A stretch of DNA of 8,118 nt from Chloroflexota bacterium (GTDB lineage: Bacteria; Chloroflexota; Anaerolineae; Caldilineales; Caldilineaceae), in assembly GCA_003577005.1 (NCBI GenBank), contig QEUW01000339.1, positions 1-8,118 of the forward strand, read 5' to 3'. This document shows positions 6,601-8,118 of this stretch, piece by piece (position 1 is the stretch's first letter; each line of letters opens with the position of its first letter). The notes under the pieces were generated by a model. That model did no database searches and was not told where the DNA came from. It saw only the letters and a list, made by a program, of their open reading frames with translations. Both the position numbers and the translations under genes were made by a program.

Positions 6601-8118
6601 GCTGTTTCGAATCGCTCCTTATTGCGCGGAGTATCTAGCTACTGACCTCTCCCCGGTGACACTTCGCTATCTGAAAGAGATCCTTGCCGTGCCGGAGCAT
6701 GCCTTGCCACAGGTGCGGCTTCTGGAGCGAACAGCGGATGACTTTACCGGAATTGAGGTACATGCGTTCGATATGGTGATTTTGCATTCTGTCGTCCAAT
6801 ATTTTCCGAACGTTGATTATCTGGTGCAAGTGCTACAAGGGGCGGTGCAGGTGGTGGCGCCTGGTGGTGTCATCTTCGTAGGCGATGTCCGCAGCCTCCC
6901 ACTGCTTGAGGCGTTTCATGCCGCGGTCGAACTTATGCGTGCGCCCGCAACCCTGCCGCTTGAGCAGTTCCGCCAGGCGGTGGATAAACGCATGTCACAA
7001 GAAAAGGAGCTGGTGCTCCACCCTGCCTTCTTCCTTGCACTGCAGCAACATCTCCCTGAGATCACAAGCGTCCGGATTGAATTAAAGCGCGGGCATCAGC
7101 AAAATGAGTTCTCCCGTTTCCGTTATAATGTCCTGCTACAAGTTGGGGAGGAAATCGCCAAACGTCCTGAGCCTATCTGGTTGGACTGGGAGAAGCAAGC
7201 GCTGGAACTCTGGAAATTGAAGGAGATCTTGCGAGATACGGAGCTGGATCTTCTCGGTGTCAGGCGCATTCCCAACAGTCGCATCGCCAGAGAAGTGGCC
7301 ATGCTTGACCTGCTCGCCAACCCTGATGAAATCGGAACGATTGGGCAGTTGCGAGATGCACTCGACGTTGCGCCTATGCCTGGCATCGATCCTGAAGACA
7401 TATGGGGAATCGCCCAGGAATTGCCATACTCGGTTCAGATTTGCTGGTCGAGCAGCGGTGGTGTGGGCGCATTTGACGTTCTCTTTCAGCGTCGTGGCGA
7501 GGAAAATAACTCGGATGTCGCAAGGGGCGAGTATTGGTTGCCTGACGCTACCATTCCCACCAAACCCTGGAGTCACTATGCCAGCAATCCATTGCAAGCG
7601 ATGTTTGCTTCGCAACTGGTGCCGCAACTACGGCAGTTCTTGCAAGACCGACTGCCAGAATATATGGTGCCGGCCTATTACGTTCTCCTCAACACGTTGC
7701 CCTTAACGCCAAGTGGAAAGCTTGATCGCCGGCGGTTGCCCGCACCTGATCAGCTCACACCGCAGCTTCAGGCAGTGTACGTAGCTCCAAGAAATTCGCT
7801 TGAGGAGGTGTTGGCAGAACTGTTTGCTCAAGTGCTCGGGTTGGAGCAAGTGGGCATCCATGACCACTTCTTTGCTGAATTAGGCGGGCACTCGCTGCTC
7901 GCCACGCAACTGGTGTCCAAGATCCGAACAACGTTGCAGGTAGAACTCCCCCTCCGCCACGTGTTTGATGCCCCAACAGTCGCGGGCCTGGTAGACATCT
8001 TCCGGCACGATCCGGCCACTGGCTCAGCCGTGGAAAAGACTGCCGAACTGGTGCTGATGGTCATGAGTCTCTCGGATCAAGAAGTGGAAATGATGCTGGC
8101 GAAGCGCACTGATCTAGG
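3458..8118 (+). CDS. NRPS module, 3'-partial: C-A-[N-methyltransferase]-PCP
   Basis: This gene encodes a complete NRPS extension module that condenses the upstream peptidyl chain with its own amino acid, which is probably N-methylated. The ATG at 3458 has a GGAGG six bases upstream and opens with a basic leader followed by a normal C domain, so the start is well supported. The frame stays open for 1553 codons to the right edge. Domains: leader 1-50; C domain 54-495 with HHIVSDG at 183; A-domain motifs A1 (533), A2 (578), A3 (657), A4 (702), A5 (798), A7 (888) and A8 (906); MT with SAM motif at 1038; A9 (1399); A10 (1419); PCP with Ser1479. The last residues (SLSDQEVEMMLAK) resemble the usual end of an NRPS or PKS chain, so I infer the stop lies soon after the window. 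The A-domain pocket is atypical, and the PCP has one extra residue before GGHS. No internal stop was seen. Confidence 0.96.
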   Translation, partial: MAKKQGITERRAALSAEQRALLEKRLHGKPDSSGKTGGEQHIPRRQASGPAPLSFAQERLWFLDQLSPGSSTFNEYVAIPLNQAFDVDLLRRSIDEIIRRHDILRTTFQEVDGRPVQVVAPSLSIELLIIDLTSLPPAQREAETSRIAHQEVLRPFDLTRGPLVRMMILRLGMLQHIFLFTMHHIVSDGWSMGVFARELTALYAAFSARQPSPLPELSIQYADYAAWQRNWLQGKELERHLAYWRQKLADLPALELPTDRPRPVLQSFCGAREALKLPQVLTEEIKNLCQREGVTLFMTLLAAFKALLYHYTGQEDLVIGTYIAGRNRAEIEPLIGFFINTLVLRTDLSGNPEFRVLLQRVREVTLDAYAHLDLPFPKLVEELQPERDLSRNPLFQVVFQLANVPTLDSSQPHASAPELVQRNTSAFDLVVHFNEAGRELLLSFEYSTDLFDALTIKRLASHFLMVLEAITANPDLRLAEIPLLSAVEWEQVLSEWNATERAYHTDRSLVQRFQELAERNSSATAFVYGNRPLSYGALNLRANQLANYLCRLGVEPETLVGICLERSLDVPVALLGVYKAGGAYLPLDPSYPRERLAFMLQDAGVSILISRSDLLDKLPTESVKTVCIDTDAEELARQDDKDPTRRVDPGHLAYVIYTSGSTGRPKGVAVAHSQILNRLEWMWEAYPFMPDEVNCQKTALSFVDSIWEFFGALLQNIPTVIIPDEALKDPYLLVRMLETHHISRIWLVPSLLRLLLDTYPDLQDRLPALKFWVTTGEALPFELLQRFRQLMPDSALYNLYGTSEVWDVTWFDTREQQGEAWHVPIGRPIANMRVYALDARLQPAPVGVPGELYVGGVGVARGYMGRPQLTAQQFIPDPFSYQSGARIYKTGDLVRYRPDGNLEYLGRIDHQIKMRGHRIELGEVEAVLQQHPGVKQAIVAMYRDGSVDQKMVAYLIQDPDFQGSLEESAKAAWAAEQVPRWREVWDETYRQTPTEKDPTFNIVGFNSSYDGSPIPSGEVHEWVSQAVDIVLSRRPQRVLDIGCGMGLLLFRIAPYCAEYLATDLSPVTLRYLKEILAVPEHALPQVRLLERTADDFTGIEVHAFDMVILHSVVQYFPNVDYLVQVLQGAVQVVAPGGVIFVGDVRSLPLLEAFHAAVELMRAPATLPLEQFRQAVDKRMSQEKELVLHPAFFLALQQHLPEITSVRIELKRGHQQNEFSRFRYNVLLQVGEEIAKRPEPIWLDWEKQALELWKLKEILRDTELDLLGVRRIPNSRIAREVAMLDLLANPDEIGTIGQLRDALDVAPMPGIDPEDIWGIAQELPYSVQICWSSSGGVGAFDVLFQRRGEENNSDVARGEYWLPDATIPTKPWSHYASNPLQAMFASQLVPQLRQFLQDRLPEYMVPAYYVLLNTLPLTPSGKLDRRRLPAPDQLTPQLQAVYVAPRNSLEEVLAELFAQVLGLEQVGIHDHFFAELGGHSLLATQLVSKIRTTLQVELPLRHVFDAPTVAGLVDIFRHDPATGSAVEKTAELVLMVMSLSDQEVEMMLAKRTDL
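3617..4945 (+). other. Condensation domain, probably LCL type
   Basis: It forms the peptide bond between the chain on PCP1 and the residue on PCP2. Motifs seen: SFAQERLWFLDQL (3617), RHDILRTTF (3755), MHHIVSDGWS (4001) with the catalytic second His at 4007-4009, YADYAAWQR (4118), IGFFINTLVLR (4460) and RDLSRNPLFQV (4616). The HHIVSDGWS form fits domains that accept an L-donor, in agreement with the lack of an epimerisation domain upstream. The donor would be an N-methylated aminoacyl end. Confidence 0.93.
4964..6310 (+). other. Adenylation domain 2, core motifs A1-A8 (atypical VDW pocket)
   Basis: Motifs seen: A1 LSYGAL (5054), A2 YKAGGAYLPLDP (5189), A3 YTSGSTGRPKG (5426), A5 NLYGTSE (5849), A7 YKTGDL (6119) and A8 GRIDHQIKMRGHRIELGEVE (6173). 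A4 reads FVDSIWE (5561), so GrsA positions 235, 236 and 239 become Val, Asp and Trp. The other pocket positions read Trp (5693), Val (5774), Thr (5780) and Leu (5852). The stretch after NLYGTSE is VWDVTW; if Asp5876 aligns with position 331, one residue is missing there. I recall a group of A domains with a VDW…LADK code and an FVDS(I/V)WE motif, which this resembles, but I cannot name its substrate reliably. Confidence 0.9.
6374..7600 (+). other. SAM-dependent methyltransferase domain 2 inserted in the A domain
   Basis: It is clearly homologous to the MT in gene 1 and sits at the same place between A8 and A9. The SAM motif VLDIGCGMG is at 6569-6595 (Met where gene 1 has Thr), HSVVQYFPN at 6785-6811 and GGVIFVGDVR at 6863-6892. 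The shared C-terminal part includes a YASNPLQA segment just before A9. The expected role is N-methylation of the residue on PCP2. Confidence 0.9.
7601..7745 (+). other. Adenylation domain 2, C-terminal subdomain (A9-A10)
   Basis: LPEYMVP (A9, 7652-7672) and SGKLDRRRLP (A10, from 7712) complete the interrupted A domain. The catalytic A10 Lys is at 7718-7720. Ser replaces the more usual Asn before GK, a mild and probably harmless change. Confidence 0.9.
7781..8010 (+). other. Peptidyl carrier protein 2
   Basis: The attachment site is GGHSLL, with the modified Ser at 7892-7894. The preceding text is DHFFAELGGHS, one residue longer than the DNFFDLGGHS of PCP1 and of the usual motif. The flanking helices (EEVLAELFAQVLG and TQLVSKIR) are normal, so I expect the domain to fold. 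The reading frame is intact on both sides. Confidence 0.92.

Noticed and set aside
7136..7627. A 163-codon open frame on the minus strand, and other shorter antisense frames
   Set aside because: They lie wholly opposite conserved NRPS coding sequence, show no known domain and have low-complexity, Arg/Ser-rich translations typical of shadow frames.

Overview
The window lies wholly inside a nonribosomal peptide synthetase (NRPS) gene cluster. It holds two large plus-strand genes, both cut by the window edges. The first (2-3436) starts upstream and ends at a TAG. The second (3458-8118) starts after a 21-base gap behind a good ribosome binding site and runs off the right edge with no stop. There is no non-coding stretch longer than that gap, and I saw no RNA gene, mobile element, CRISPR array or tailoring gene.

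Layout: gene 1 carries the last part of a condensation (C) domain, an adenylation (A) domain with a methyltransferase (MT) domain inserted between core motifs A8 and A9, a peptidyl carrier protein (PCP) and a short acidic tail. Gene 2 carries a short basic N-terminus, a full C domain with an intact HHxxxDG motif, a second A domain with an MT domain at the same place, a PCP and the beginning of a similar tail. The order is (…C)-A[MT]-PCP // C-A[MT]-PCP. Within the visible part there is no epimerisation, thioesterase or reductase domain, so the window is an interior piece of an assembly line.

Working model: each A domain activates one amino acid and loads it on its PCP. The inserted MT uses S-adenosylmethionine to methylate it, most likely on the alpha-amino nitrogen. 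The C domain of gene 2 then joins the chain from gene 1 to the residue on gene 2. The product would contain two adjacent N-methylated residues. The substrates cannot be named with confidence: the first pocket reads DAFTTALIWK by alignment to the GrsA Phe domain, and the second has a non-canonical pocket starting VDW in which the usual Asp235 is displaced by one position.

Organism: a bacterium of moderate GC (mid-50s percent by eye). The A-domain MT inserts, the EIEALS-type tail and the FVDSIWE-type A domain recall NRPSs of Cyanobacteria and of Chloroflexota such as Ktedonobacteria or Herpetosiphon. This is an impression from recalled motifs, not a search result. The architecture belongs to a well-known class. 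The less ordinary points are the tandem methylating modules, the odd second substrate pocket and the in-frame boundary between the two genes.
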